Below are positions 33,681-44,763 of a stretch of 64,000 bases of DNA, piece by piece (the first letter of the stretch is position 1; each line of letters begins with the position of its first letter). This DNA comes from Paraspadella gotoi (Eukaryota > Chaetognatha), in the NCBI GenBank assembly GCA_051294375.1, contig CM119264.1:1741930-1805929 (forward strand), given 5' to 3'. Below the pieces are notes generated by a model. The model worked only from the letters and a program-made list of their open reading frames with translations, was not told the DNA's origin and made no database searches. A program made the position numbers and the translations under genes.

Positions 33681-34262
33681 TTCAAGTTTATTACGAGTGC
33701 TGCAGCAATGGAAAAAAAAAGTTTAAATATCAATATAGTTTATTAGCTAATCAGATTAAGATTAAGCGTAAAAAAATGTTTTGTTTGTAAAATAAAACTC
33801 GCAAGCAGATTACGATTATTTAAACATGAGGACAATGAATGCTCTAGAAAATATTTGATTCTCTTATCGACTTTTTTGATACTTTACGAGTCTTAACTCC
33901 TTAAATCATGCTTAAAAAATAGACATAATTTTAATAGGTGTCTTAACGGCCATATTTTCCCAAAGCGCCCCATTTCAGATTAAATACCGAATTTAGTTAG
34001 GTAATTAAGTCAGTTTTTAAGTGGTTTGGATAATAATTAGTCTCTAATTAACAAGACTCTCGGAATAACAAATTGAGTTTATAATTCAATACTGGATTTA
34101 AACCTTATTGTATTGAATCCAAATTTAAAATACTATTAAGTGATAAACTATTCAGCAATAATGTTATAGATATATTAGAAGTAAAATATTCTTTGACAAA
34201 GGGTGACAAATAAGTTTTGAATATAGAAGCAACATCAGCATCATTATTTGTTTCAAATTAAT

Positions 34263-36536
34263 TTAAATCAACAGAAAGCTGATTGATATTGACAAAAACA
34301 GTAGAAATAAATTAATGACGTTGTAATTTTTTTCACCTTCGCTATAAGCATTTGCAAGAAATTCGTCAAGAAGGGAAGTCATTTTTTTATGACAATCTTT
34401 TTTCTTTGCTATTTTTTTAATTTCTTTAAAATAAACAAAAATTGGCGAAAATGGAGGTGTTTTAGTGGAGTAGAACAAAATAATATTTTTGGTTTGGAAA
34501 CTTTGAAATGTATATTTTTTGATTGCATTGTAGTAAGTCGTATTTCCGCTTTTGTTGTTAATTGTTGGAATAAGAAAATAAATGCTTGTTACAGAACATA
34601 ATAGCACAAACAGCGATTTAATAAAAAGTATTTTTTTTGCTTTGTTGTTAACTTTTGCAATTATAAAAAATATCCATGTAATCAAAGGCAACACAGAAGT
34701 AAAGGAAATCAAAGAATGTAATTCACTGAAAATCAACATTAAAATCAGATCCTGAAAAATTTTGAAATGATATTGGTTTTGATTGTAACAGATCATCTTA
34801 TAAGTTGTTTTTTTGTTTGTGTAATTGGTATTTTGAATCAGAAAAGCTAAAACTAGAATTACAGTTGATATAGCTCCAATTATTTTAAACTGTCTTTTTT
34901 CTCCATTTGATAAATGTTTCCATGGTTTTTTGGCAAAAGCTTCAATAAATAGAAGAACAAAGGAAAGTGTCATAAAAGTAGAGGAAAAATGTGTTATGCT
35001 TGTGAAGCCTCTGTATAGAATTTCTTTGGAGTCAAAAAAGCGTTTGAAGGTTTCATGTTTTTTACTAATTGTATATCCATTTTTATCAAGTTCTTGACTT
35101 ATATAATAATGACAGATTGTTGCATAACAATGATGGCAAAGTATGACAAATGGCATCATTGATGCAAATACAAAGGATATCATTTTCCTCAATTCTTTCT
35201 TTAAAATTAAATATGTTGCTACATAGAATATTCCTGAACTCAAATCAATGAGCAAAATTATCAAAACGATTGAATGTGTTGGGCTTAAAAATTTGTAATT
35301 TCCTATTGCAAAGGCGCCAAATTCAGTAAGACTTTTAGTTGGATTCATTGATTTGTATTCCTTGCACAAGACTGGGAAATTTTTTGGTAATATTTTTTGC
35401 CATCTCTTCTTGTCAATAAGTCCTATGGCTTGGTAGCAGGCTGAGATAAAAACTGTTTTTCCATAGACTACTACGAATGAAACAAATTTCGGCGCTTGGA
35501 TAAGTGATTTATGACTTTTTCTACCTATGTTCAAAAAGTTTGCATCAATTGTTAATAGCTTGTCATAATAAAAAAAGAATGATACAACTAAAACTGACCA
35601 TGAAACCATGATAAAATATTGGGGAAAAAAAATAATTTTTTTACTATATAATGAATTTGGCTCAAATCCTAAAGCACAAGTTAACACTAAATGTTTCAAT
35701 TCTGTGAAAGTAAAAATTCTTAGCAGAAGAGTTGGTGAGAGCAAAGAAAAAAAGGGGGTAATTTTTATTGCCCAAATATGTATGAGATATAGGTTAATTG
35801 TAATGCCAATAGCCCCTTGAATTAGGCTAAAAATGCCTTCAGGGGTCGCCAGTGTTCCTCGATATTTAGCAGAAAATGAGGCCAAGCTTAAAGTAGAAAG
35901 GCTAAAAGATATAAGTATTGGATATTGATCAATTTCCCAAGAGCAAACTTTCAGCTTTTCTGAAATAGTGTAACATTTGCATTTCTTTGATGATTGTATC
36001 AAAGTTAAATTTCCATTCATTTCATACAACAATTCTCCTCTATATGTCCTCAAACATTGCTTTGTAGTACCACTGGTTAATTCCAAGTTCAGCGCAGTAG
36101 CCTGCAGCAGTAATTGAGGATAAGACTCAAAAAGATTTTGCACAATGTCAAGCAATCTGATCAGATAAAACTTCTCTGCCAATAAAGCTGAAGATTTTAC
36201 ACTATTGGATCCTTGTTCATCTAAATAATGATCAATTATAAAGAGGGCGTTTCCCAAACCTAAAGCGCAGATAACCGCAGTAGCTGACCTTTTCCAAAAA
36301 CTTTTCCAAACACGAGGATACAATGCCTTTTTGTCTTTTAACCAGCGCCAAACCTGCGAGATTGCAATGACATTGTGCATCAACAGCACAATAGCCATGC
36401 CAATTCCAATGTATTGCTCCAAATAAAATTCTTTTTGACAAAATAGAATCATTGTTCGAAAATCAGTGACAACATCAATTATGTTTAAAGCAATTGTAAA
36501 AATAACAAAAATTTGTTGCACTTTGTTGCCGTTCAT
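34263..36536 (-). CDS. XK-related-like multipass membrane protein, intronless
   Basis: A complete 757-codon frame starting MNGNKVQQIF. It has many hydrophobic segments. Near the N-terminus is NIIDVVTDFRTMI (Asp-x-x-x-Asp in the first membrane helix), and at about residue 140 is NLFESYPQLLLQA. An Asp-containing first helix and an E-x-x-PQ-x-x-LQ motif are characteristic of XK-related proteins, several of which are phospholipid scramblases of the plasma membrane. At 757 residues it is nearly twice the usual length. Residues ~430-757 form a second set of hydrophobic helices with FLSPTHSI and LLIDLSSGIFY. It has no introns, unlike its neighbours, so retroposition is possible. It lies just outside the palindrome. 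A second copy is at 42,246-44,524. Scramblase activity is not implied by sequence alone. Confidence 0.6.
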   Translation of the reverse strand: MNGNKVQQIFVIFTIALNIIDVVTDFRTMILFCQKEFYLEQYIGIGMAIVLLMHNVIAISQVWRWLKDKKALYPRVWKSFWKRSATAVICALGLGNALFIIDHYLDEQGSNSVKSSALLAEKFYLIRLLDIVQNLFESYPQLLLQATALNLELTSGTTKQCLRTYRGELLYEMNGNLTLIQSSKKCKCYTISEKLKVCSWEIDQYPILISFSLSTLSLASFSAKYRGTLATPEGIFSLIQGAIGITINLYLIHIWAIKITPFFSLLSPTLLLRIFTFTELKHLVLTCALGFEPNSLYSKKIIFFPQYFIMVSWSVLVVSFFFYYDKLLTIDANFLNIGRKSHKSLIQAPKFVSFVVVYGKTVFISACYQAIGLIDKKRWQKILPKNFPVLCKEYKSMNPTKSLTEFGAFAIGNYKFLSPTHSIVLIILLIDLSSGIFYVATYLILKKELRKMISFVFASMMPFVILCHHCYATICHYYISQELDKNGYTISKKHETFKRFFDSKEILYRGFTSITHFSSTFMTLSFVLLFIEAFAKKPWKHLSNGEKRQFKIIGAISTVILVLAFLIQNTNYTNKKTTYKMICYNQNQYHFKIFQDLILMLIFSELHSLISFTSVLPLITWIFFIIAKVNNKAKKILFIKSLFVLLCSVTSIYFLIPTINNKSGNTTYYNAIKKYTFQSFQTKNIILFYSTKTPPFSPIFVYFKEIKKIAKKKDCHKKMTSLLDEFLANAYSEGEKNYNVINLFLLFLSISISFLLI

Positions 36537-36643
36537 TTTGATTTGTGAGCAGGTCGCCTTTAGAGGAAGAAATTATTGCGAAAGAAAAAAAAGAAAATTA
36601 GTTAAGAAAAGTTTGCAGAGTCATCTCATGCACTGTTTAATTT

Positions 36644-36735
36644 ATGATTAAGAAAACGTCGAATTTGGGATCAAGTGCAGTATTTTTTTTTCTTTTTTTT
36701 TCACTTGATCCCAAATTCAACGTTTTCTTAATCAT
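36644..36735. repeat. Near-perfect 34-bp inverted repeat (hairpin)
   Basis: Arms 36,644-36,677 and 36,702-36,735 pair with a single mismatch (gtcgaat against attcaac) around a 24-base T-rich loop. It stands ~110 bases upstream of the start codon of the - strand XK-like gene and is missing upstream of the second copy. It could be a tiny foldback element or an RNA hairpin. Confidence 0.85.
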
Positions 36736-36759
36736 AGTTAAGAAAAATTTTCACCAAGT

Positions 36760-37335
36760 TAGAAACAAGTTTGAGCAAACAATGCCGGATCTGCCCACGA
36801 TTATTAACGGTAAGCAGCTGATTGTCGAAACCGTTTTCCACTTTGTCTCACCTTTCAATCACAAAACAACAATCTTGATTACAAAATTAAGTAATTAATT
36901 AATTAATTATTTAATTAATTACAAATAATTAATAATTCTTAATTACTTTTTTATTATTAATTAATTAATGCAGCTTGAATTTACATTTAATATTAAAATA
37001 AAAAAAACATAATCAAATAGTAAATTTTTTTTTCATTTTAACTCATTTCCACTTAGACGATTCCATCTAAACTTGATTTCCTGCTCAATCACACACTTTC
37101 CTACCCATACACAAAATTTCATTCCAATCCATCCATCCAATCACGAGTAATTGGAGGTTTTTGCTAAGGGGGGACAGACTGACAGACAAACGGACATAAT
37201 TTTTTTTGCATAATTTATCATAATTCGATGTTCTTCCATGATATAAGTGAATGCCCGACAAGGCTGGGGGGGCAGAACGACGGACCGACAAAGTGAGTAT
37301 AGAGCCGGAATCTGCTGTAAGCATATTCGGCTAAA
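36760..37335 (-). repeat. Dispersed repeat also found in the palindrome arms
   Basis: Shares 'gtttgagcaaacaatg..ggatctgcccacgat' and a GACGGACGGAC-type tract followed by 'cataatttatcataattc' with 28,330-28,570 (and inverted 26,450-26,600). It interrupts the region upstream of the XK-like gene relative to the second gene copy, so it is an insertion. Confidence 0.6.
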
Positions 37336-37339
37336 AATA

Positions 37340-38230
37340 ATTTGCATTTAAATGTGTTATAGAAGTAAGAAAAATGGTTCAAAAATGCTTTTGCCTTGTT
37401 AGCGTTTCTTTCTTTAAATTAAACCAAAACTGTTTTATTGTTTAATTTCATTGTTTTTATTACAAATTTTAGATAGAAAGGAAAAATAAGTAGTAAAAAT
37501 AATTGGTATAACACTTGTAAGATCAATAAGCATCAAACAAGTTTCAATTGTCTCTAGTTTGAAATATTTTTTTTTTGGTGAGCGATTCATTTACAGCTTG
37601 TTCCTAATATGGATTTATTAAGAATGAATTTCCTAATATGGATTTATTAAGAATGAATTTCCTAATTTGCTTTCATATAATTTGTGTTTGCGAGCTTCAA
37701 AGGTCATATTTAATCGGTGACGTATTTCTTTTTGGATTATTTTTGCTTCTAAATATTATTTCCAAAAAGAAGCTAATACAATTTATGCAAGGCGAAAGAG
37801 GAGGAAGAGAGAGATCAAAACAATTTGATTGTAAAATATAACTAGCAAAACTGAACATTATACTCTGTAAAACTTAAGAAAATGACCAAATCTAAGGAAA
37901 ATGAGGCAGAAACGCCCTTAAATTAATTTATTTCACCGCCTTGTTTAACGTATTAAGATGATCCTAAATTTTTTTTCAGAGCTTTACTAATCATGGCTTT
38001 AAAGATATAATTCTAATATCTCTAAAAAGGAATGATTAAGAAGTAAGAAAAATATAATTTCTGTTAATGTATTCTAATTGATATTTATGATATATATTAA
38101 CCTTTTCCCAGTTTGTATCTCTATCAGAACTTTGTAGTCTTATACCTAAACGTAAAAAAATCATATATCGCCTTGGTCCCCCTCAAATATTATCCATTCC
38201 TTTACGTCTTTCTAAGAGGAATGATGTATG
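37340..38230. other. Upstream flank shared with the second XK-like copy, no gene
   Basis: 'tatttattaagaatgaattt cctaatt' and following sequence (37,610-37,720) recur at 44,945-45,050, so the duplication that produced the two XK-like copies included ~1 kb of upstream DNA. Here the first 20 bases of the shared block are tandemly doubled (37,610 and 37,636). Confidence 0.55.
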
Positions 38231-38234
38231 ATAA

Positions 38235-38540
38235 TTTATATCTATTAGAAAACTAGTACAGATTGTACTCTAACCTTGTGTTGTATAGATGCTCCCTCTA
38301 TTTCCAAAAGACAACACTGACCCCCCCCAAAAAAAAATTAAATATTACACATAAAGATATTAAAAAATTAAAAAAACAATATATTTATTTAATTAAATAA
38401 TATAGTGATAATATAGTGATAGTGATAATATAGTGATAATATAGTGATATCTATTAGAAAACTAGGACAGATAGTAATCTAACCTTGTGTTGTAATGATG
38501 CTCCCTCTATTTCCAGAAGACAACACTGACTTCCCCTTCC
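38235..38540 (+). repeat. ~95-bp direct repeat pair
   Basis: 'tctattagaaaactag', 'ctaaccttgtgttgta', 'gatgctccctctatttcc' and 'agacaacactgac' recur in order at 38,240-38,325 and 38,448-38,535, separated by 'gataatatagtgata' microsatellite. It continues at 38,550-38,690 into a fragment of the palindrome repeat (compare 31,870-32,040). Confidence 0.75.
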
Positions 38541-38704
38541 CAAATTGAATTATTAGATAAATAAAACATTTTTAAAAAAGAAAGCAATATATATTTGTTT
38601 AGATAATATAGATTAAATACTAAATCCTTCATAAAATATAAAAATAGAAAATAGTGAAACAAGTAATTTGCAAATTTTCATAGATTAAATAGTAACATTA
38701 ATAT

Positions 38705-39425
38705 TCTGGTGGTCCTATCACCACAGATCGATTAAAGCTGTTTTCTTTCGCAGCGACTCAGTGGCTCAGTGGACTAATGCACCATCCCAATGTGCGTCCC
38801 TGGTTCGAGCCCTGAGGTTGTCATGTAGAAAGTGGGATGGACGGGTAACCCGCCTGTAGGCATGGGCCTACTGCCAGATCCTAAGCTCTGGACTACATGA
38901 ACATGCTGTCTCGCTGTCGCCACGAGGTGACACCGCTGCGGGTGTGGCGCCCTGTAAAACCAGCCTCTTTAATGGTGAGCCCGACGTGATCCGAACACGC
39001 AACCAACCGGGCATGATAATACTCCTCTGCCCTTGATGTGGTTTGAGCTACACAGCTGCCACTCAAAGCAAGGCCACCAGAATAAAGAGAGGTTCAGCGG
39101 AGAGACATGCGCTTCATCCCTGCTTCGTACTCTCATATGCGAGAGTCCTGGGGGCGGCTGTCTGGTGGTCCTATCACCACAGATCGATTAAAGCTGTTTC
39201 GTTCGCAGCGCCTCAGTGGCTCAGTGGACTAATGCACCATCCAATGTGCGTCCCTGGTTCGAGCCCTGAGGTTGTCATGTAGAAAGTGGGATGGACCGGG
39301 TAACCCGCCTGTAGGCATGGGCCTACTGCCAGATCCAAAGCTCTGGACTACATGAACATGCTGTCTCGCTGTCGCCACGAGGTGACACCGCTGCGGGTGT
39401 GGCGCCCTGTAAAACCAGCCTCTTT
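38705..39425 (+). mobile_element. Miniature LTR retroelement with tRNA-like LTRs, tRNA-Trp primed
   Basis: Direct repeats 38,705-38,970 and 39,161-39,425 are nearly identical (~266 bp). Two bases after the first is TGGTGAGCCCGACGTGAT then ccgaacacgcaacc, one mismatch from the 18-base tRNA-Trp primer site used by avian leukosis-type retroviruses, with pairing extending further. Before the second repeat is a G-rich tract, cctgggggcggctg. The interior is 190 bp without gag/pol. AATAT flanks both ends (38,700 and 39,426), a plausible 5-bp target duplication. Each LTR contains an exact RNA polymerase III A box TGGCTCAGTGG (38,762; 39,217) and a B box GGTTCGAGCCC ~30 bp later (38,802; 39,256). Open frames crossing the element are incidental. 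Confidence 0.75.
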
Positions 39426-39459
39426 AATATGATAAAATATAAAAAAAAGGAAATTGATA

Positions 39460-39599
39460 AAGATGTCACGCCTTGCCTCTCTTTTTAAGGTCGTTCGGCC
39501 AATTCTAAGGTCTGTTTTTTGGTCCCTCATATTTTTCATAGGCCACTCGTATTCCGAAAAAAATTTTTGATATGAAGATAGTTTCGTTTTAAAACTCAT
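39460..39599 (-). CDS. Unrecognised open frame 5' part
   Basis: A - strand frame opening MSFKTKLSSYQKFFSEYEWP and continuing with charged residues to about 39,460, where AT-rich DNA and then the mini LTR element begin. No splice signal or family is evident. It is listed because the residue composition is less biased than in neighbouring spurious frames. Confidence 0.2.
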
Positions 39600-40690
39600 T
39601 GAATGTGTTTCGTCCGGAGGAAACTCTGTCTTTACGAGTTTCTGGGGAATTTTCCTTAAATAAATGTTTAAATATACAAAGTGACTTTTCTCTCATGAAC
39701 TCACGTTAAGCAATTCGTTATGGGGGAAAGTTCAAACTTTAAACGTTCGATCTCGCGCTGGAATAGAAAATATTAAAAGATTTTCTACAGAAATAGTGAA
39801 ACATCTCTAATATCTCATTGTCCAGAAGACAACATTATATTATTAAATGTGAAATAAATAATAGTTAAATCTAATGCTTATGTGAAATTTACATTATTTT
39901 CAAAGGTAGGTCACCTCAATAGGTATTTTATTAGCGTTCTGTCAGCGACTGAGATAAATGTAATATTCAAAACTGACAGGCATTGCAAAGTCACCATTAA
40001 ATTGCAGAGAAAGCAATTGTCTATTGTTAATAGTTTTTGTAAAAACTTTTATAAAAAAATCTGAAACTGCAATCGATGTTGCAGTCACTCAAGATTATAA
40101 TTAAGTTTCTTTGTGTTGTTAATAGAATTTTCCAAGATTTTTGTCTTTTCTCTGCATTTTAACGATTCAAAAAAGAAAAGGTTTCTATTGCTAATTACAT
40201 TCAGACGTCATAATATTTTTGATGAATAACAACGCAATTTACATTGTAAGCTGTTGTTACAATTTAAGAAACTATCAAAAAGAGTAGCCATTAGTATTGA
40301 TGATCACTTTTTTATAAGCAATATTTAAGTCTTAAAGAGTGGCTTGTCCTCACACTAGTGTAGCAAGTTGATCTAGAAAAAAAAATTTTTCAGTTTCCTT
40401 GCAATCTATTACTTCAGAACAGGTGATAGCTTTGCTACCATTGAGCTTTTCTAATGATTAATGGCGTTTAAAAAAACTTTGATCTCCAACTCTTCCAGGA
40501 ACTTGGAATCAGTTTATCCCACCTCTGTCCCGTCCTCACATTCACCACTCCAACATTAACTCCACTTTCCTCTCATTCAATCTTCCTTCTTCGCTCTTCC
40601 CTACCTAATACAACAAAGTCGACCAATGTACTTTTATCTCTTCCCTTTCCTATTTCCCTCCCACTCTCAAAAACACAATTCCACTCCCAA
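39600..40690. other. No gene recognised
   Basis: AT-rich, with a short pyrimidine-rich zone at 40,500-40,690. A possible, very weak, Cys-loop exon relic (MAFPHNSDE, ending AGATG/GTGACA) lies at 40,693-40,752, just upstream of the relic at 40,939. Confidence 0.4.
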
Positions 40691-40938
40691 CAATGGCTTT
40701 TCCTCACAACAGCGATGAAAATGACGATGGAAAAGACAAGAAATCCAGATGGTGACAATTATGACCATATCGATTATGAAAATGAAAAATGATGTTTTGA
40801 GGAATGATTAATAATATTAATACTACTGATTGATAGATTTATTTACTAGTTATCTATTAATTCTGGATTAATTAATCAATTGGTTTATTTACTTTATTAA
40901 TTGATTGAATGAATAATTGAGCCACTTTTTTCTTCTAG

Positions 40939-41086
40939 CAGCATTGCCGACCCGACCATGAGCTACAAAACAAGACGATGAGACGATATTTTGGCAACGT
41001 GAGCTTAGGCGGCCAACATTGTTACTGACATAGTGGCCGGGACAATGGTCAATGGAGTGAAGGCGGGGCGAGTGAAACAAGCTCAG
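40939..41086 (+). pseudogene. Cys-loop receptor copy 3: loop F exon relic
   Basis: After tttcttctag the sequence reads IADPTMSYKT, then with a shift DDETIF, matching IANLTVSYEHDDDLF of copy 2 exon d and the YTHDETLF of copy 1. TGA and frameshifts follow. The preceding intron sequence (gattgattgaatgaat) also resembles that of copy 2. It is placed between the two XK-like genes, showing that receptor fragments spread beyond the main cluster. Confidence 0.45.
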
Positions 41087-41089
41087 ATT

Positions 41090-42240
41090 TCATATTCTTT
41101 GTACTCATTTTACTATTTTGTCTCTTTATATGTGTTTTATTCGTTTACAACAATTAGTTGAAACAGTACATTCAAAAGGGCATACAGCATTACAGATATG
41201 GCCACTGATGATGATATTGAAATATATGTTCTTTAACTGAGGTCTATTAAGGCTGACTCGGTCTACGGTAAGTAAAAACGAGGTAGACGGCGGAAGAAAG
41301 GGAATATATATCGTTAGCGACTAGAAAAACCGGTGAATGAGGGAGTAAAAAAGGCTGAATGGGTGAGGACCGGTCAGAGGGAAAGAGCGTGAATGAAAAC
41401 CTCAACCCTGAACTCGATCCTGGATCTCCGGGAGGATGAAAAGAAATGAAGAGGAAACGGTGCAAGCTGACGAAGCCTATCGGCTCTTTCTGATGTCAAA
41501 ATATTCCAAAATATTCTGATACATTACCAGTCTACAAAGTATCAATTGAAATGAATCAAATATCAATTGAATTTCTGGTCATGTGAACGCTTTTATAGGA
41601 CTGCCTAAGTATAACACAACACTGAAGGTCTTGTTGTACCTAACTGAACTAAAAAAATTATAGACGCCTTTCTTGCTATTATTAGGGTGATATATTAGTT
41701 ATCTAAGTGATTTTAAGTGGCAGATTTAGCGAAAAAAAAAACTGACTGGTAAAATTAAAGTATAATAAATTTAAACAAATTGAATTTTAGGCAAACTTAT
41801 ACGCATTAAAAATAATTTAATAATTATTATTCAGGAAAAGGATACGAAAAGTTGTTAAATTAGTTCAACAAAAATATTCGCTTTTTTTTAAATCCAACTT
41901 TAAAAATATAAGTAAAAAGTGTCAATTAATATGAAAATTGCAAAATTACTTCTTTCACTATTTTAAGTCTTAGATTTATAGATTTTTTAATATTTATTAA
42001 AATTATTTATTACAAATTCTATTTTTTATTATTATTACTATTTTTTATTATTTAATATTATATAATTTTGGTCATTGCATTGGCTACCAATAAATAATAG
42101 AATTACGAGAATATTGAGAACGACATGGTGCTTGAGAGAGAGCTCACACATTCTCCATCGTGTTCATTATGTGAAAATTCTTCAAAGTTTTGAATTATGA
42201 ATAGATACAATTACAATATTATCAAAAGTTTTTATTCAAA
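41090..42240. other. No gene recognised
   Basis: AT-rich. A GTAAGT donor-like site at 41,276 follows 'gactcggtctacg' but no acceptor or coding pattern supports an exon. The 41,930-41,970 segment belongs to the dispersed palindrome repeat. Confidence 0.45.
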
Positions 42241-42245
42241 TCAAT

Positions 42246-44524
42246 TTATATAAACAAAAAGCTTATGGACACGGATAAAAAAAGTAAAAATATATTTATA
42301 ATGTTGTAATTTTTTTTTCCTTCAGTGTAGGCAATGACTTTAAATTCATCAAGAAGCAAAAACATTTTTTGATGACATTTTTTTACTTGGCTTGCTAAGT
42401 TTTCTATTTCTCTAAAATATACAAAAATAGGAGAAAATGATGGCGTTTTCACGGAGTAGTACAAAAAAATAGTTGGGGTATGGAATCTTTGAAATGTATA
42501 TTCTTTGATTACATAGTAGTAAGTCGTAATTTCGTTTTTGTTGTTATTTGTTATAATAAGAAAATAAATGCTTGTTACAAAACATAATAGCACAAACAGC
42601 GATTTAATAAAAAGTAGTTTTATTGTTTTATTGCTAACTTTTGCCAACATAAAAAATAGCCATGTAATAAAAGGCAGCATAGAAGTAAAAAAAATCAAAG
42701 AATGTAATTCACTAAAAATCAACATTAAAATCAGATCCTGAAAAATTTTATAACCATATGGGTTTTGATTGTAACAGATCATTTTATAGGTTGTCTTCTC
42801 GTTTGCATAATTTATATTTTGAATCAGAAAAGCTAAAACTAGAATTGTGCTTGCTATCGCTCCAATTATTTTAAACAATTTTTTTTCTCCATTTGATAAA
42901 CGTTTCCATGGTTTTTTGGCAAAAGCCTCCATAAAAATAAGAACAAAGGAAAGTGCCATAAAAGTTGCAGAAAAATGTGTTATGCTTGTGAAGCTTCTGT
43001 ATAGAATTTCTTTGGAGTCAAAAAAGCGTTTGAAGTTTCATGTTTTTTAACTAATTGTATATCCATTTTGAGCAAGTTCTTGACTTATATATTCATGACA
43101 GATTGTTGCATAACAATGATGGCAAAGTATGACAAATGGCATCATTGATGCAAATAAAAGGATATCATTTTCCTCAATTCTTTCTTTAAAATCAAATATG
43201 TTGCTACATAAAATATTCCTGAACTCAAATCAATAAGCAAAATTATCAAAATGATTGAGTGTGTTGGGCTTAAAAATTTATAATTTCCAATCGCATAGAT
43301 TACGAATTTATGAAGCTTTCTATTTGGATAAATTGATTTGTATTCCTCGCACGACACTGGGATGTCTTTTGGTAATATTTTTTGCCATCTTTTTTCGTCA
43401 ATTATTCCTATTGCTTGGTAGCAAGCTCTTACTAAAAACATTGGTCTATTTTTAATCGCAAACCAAACAAATTTAGGGGCTTGCACAGGTGACGTATCCA
43501 TTTTTGTAGTACGAATATTAAAAACGTTCGAATGAATTGTTGCCAGCTTGTCATAAAAAAAAAATAATGAGACAATTATAACTGGCCATGAAACCATGAT
43601 GAGATATGGTGAAAAATATTTTTTTCTTTTATTATATGAAGCAACAAGTCCTTTTCCTAAAGAACAATTTAACACTAACTGTTTCAATTCGGTGAAAGTA
43701 AAAATCCTTAGCAGGATAGTTGGGGTAAGCAAAGACAACCAAGGAGAATTTTTGATTGCCCAAACGTACATGATATAAAGATTAATTGTAATTCCAATGG
43801 TGCCCTGAATGAGGCTACAAATGCCGTCAGGGGTTGCCAATGTTCCTCGAGATTTAGCAGCAAATGAGGTCAAGCTAATGGTGGAAAGGCTGAAAGAAAT
43901 AAGCGTTTGATATTGATCAATGTCCCAGGAGCAAGCTTTTAGCTTTTCCGAAATTTTAAAACATTCGCACTCCTTCGATGATTGTGTCATAATTTCATCG
44001 CTCTTCATCTCATATAGAAGTTTTCCTTTAATTGTCTGCAAACACTGCTTTTTAGTACCACTGGTCAACTCTAGCATCAGCGCGGCAGCTTGAAGCAGTA
44101 TTTGTGGATAAGACTCAAACAAGTTGTGCACAATTTCGAGAGATCGAATAAAATAAAGCTTTTCTGTCATTAAAGCAGAAGATGTTACACTCTTGGATCC
44201 TTGTTCATCTAAATAATAATCAATTATGAAGAGAGCGTTTCCTAAACCCAAAGCGCAGATAAACACAGTGCCAGAGCTTTTCCAAAGACTCTGCCAAAAG
44301 CGCGGATATAATGAAGCCTTTTTTTTCAACCAGCGCCAAACATGCGCAACCAATATGACGTAGTGTATCAACAGTACAGTGCCTATACCAATTCCAATGT
44401 ATCGCTCTAAGTAAAATTCTTTTTGACATGAAAGAATCATTGTACGGAAATCGGTAACAACGTCGGTAATTGTTAAAAAAACTGTTAATATAACAAAAAT
44501 TGTTTGCACTTTGTTGGCTTTCAT
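42246..44524 (-). pseudogene. Second XK-related-like gene, frameshifted
   Basis: Homologous over its full length to 34,263-36,536, and mostly very similar in protein sequence by eye. The start aligned to the first copy is MKANKVQTIF at 44,524; the open frame extends upstream to 44,584. Frame 1 runs to LKKELRKMISF near 43,150, then a one-base deletion (gcaaataaaagg against gcaaatacaaagg) shifts it. Two more one-base indels near 43,037-43,050 follow, and the C-terminal part is open from 42,959 (MALSFVLIFMEAF). FESYPQILLQA and the first-helix VVTDF motif are kept. The otherwise well-conserved frames suggest recent inactivation or consensus errors. Confidence 0.65.
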
Positions 44525-44763
44525 TTTCATTAGAGAGCAAGTCGCCTTCTGAGAGCAAAAATTTTTTTTGCGAAAGAAAAACAAAAAGTTATTGAGAAAA
44601 AGTTGTTAGCGAGAGTTCGCTAAAATAAGAGAAAATAATTAGCGTAATCTGTTATAAAATCGGAATAAAATGATTAAAAAATGTTTTTAATGCAATAGCT
44701 TTTCTTACTTTAAATTAAACTCTGTTTTTTGGGGGGGTTTTATTGTATAACTGTTCAACTGTT

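Larger units (their letters stand above)
27900..34165 (-). repeat. Right arm of a ~15 kb imperfect palindrome
   Basis: The inverse of the left arm, interrupted by a 966-base gap (29,404-30,369). It carries the better preserved versions of the shared features: an intact TM2 exon, an open TM3 exon, the 38-bp array and a 68-codon open frame on the - strand. The outer end is near 34,165, within 100 bases of the stop codon of the XK-like gene. Confidence 0.85.
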
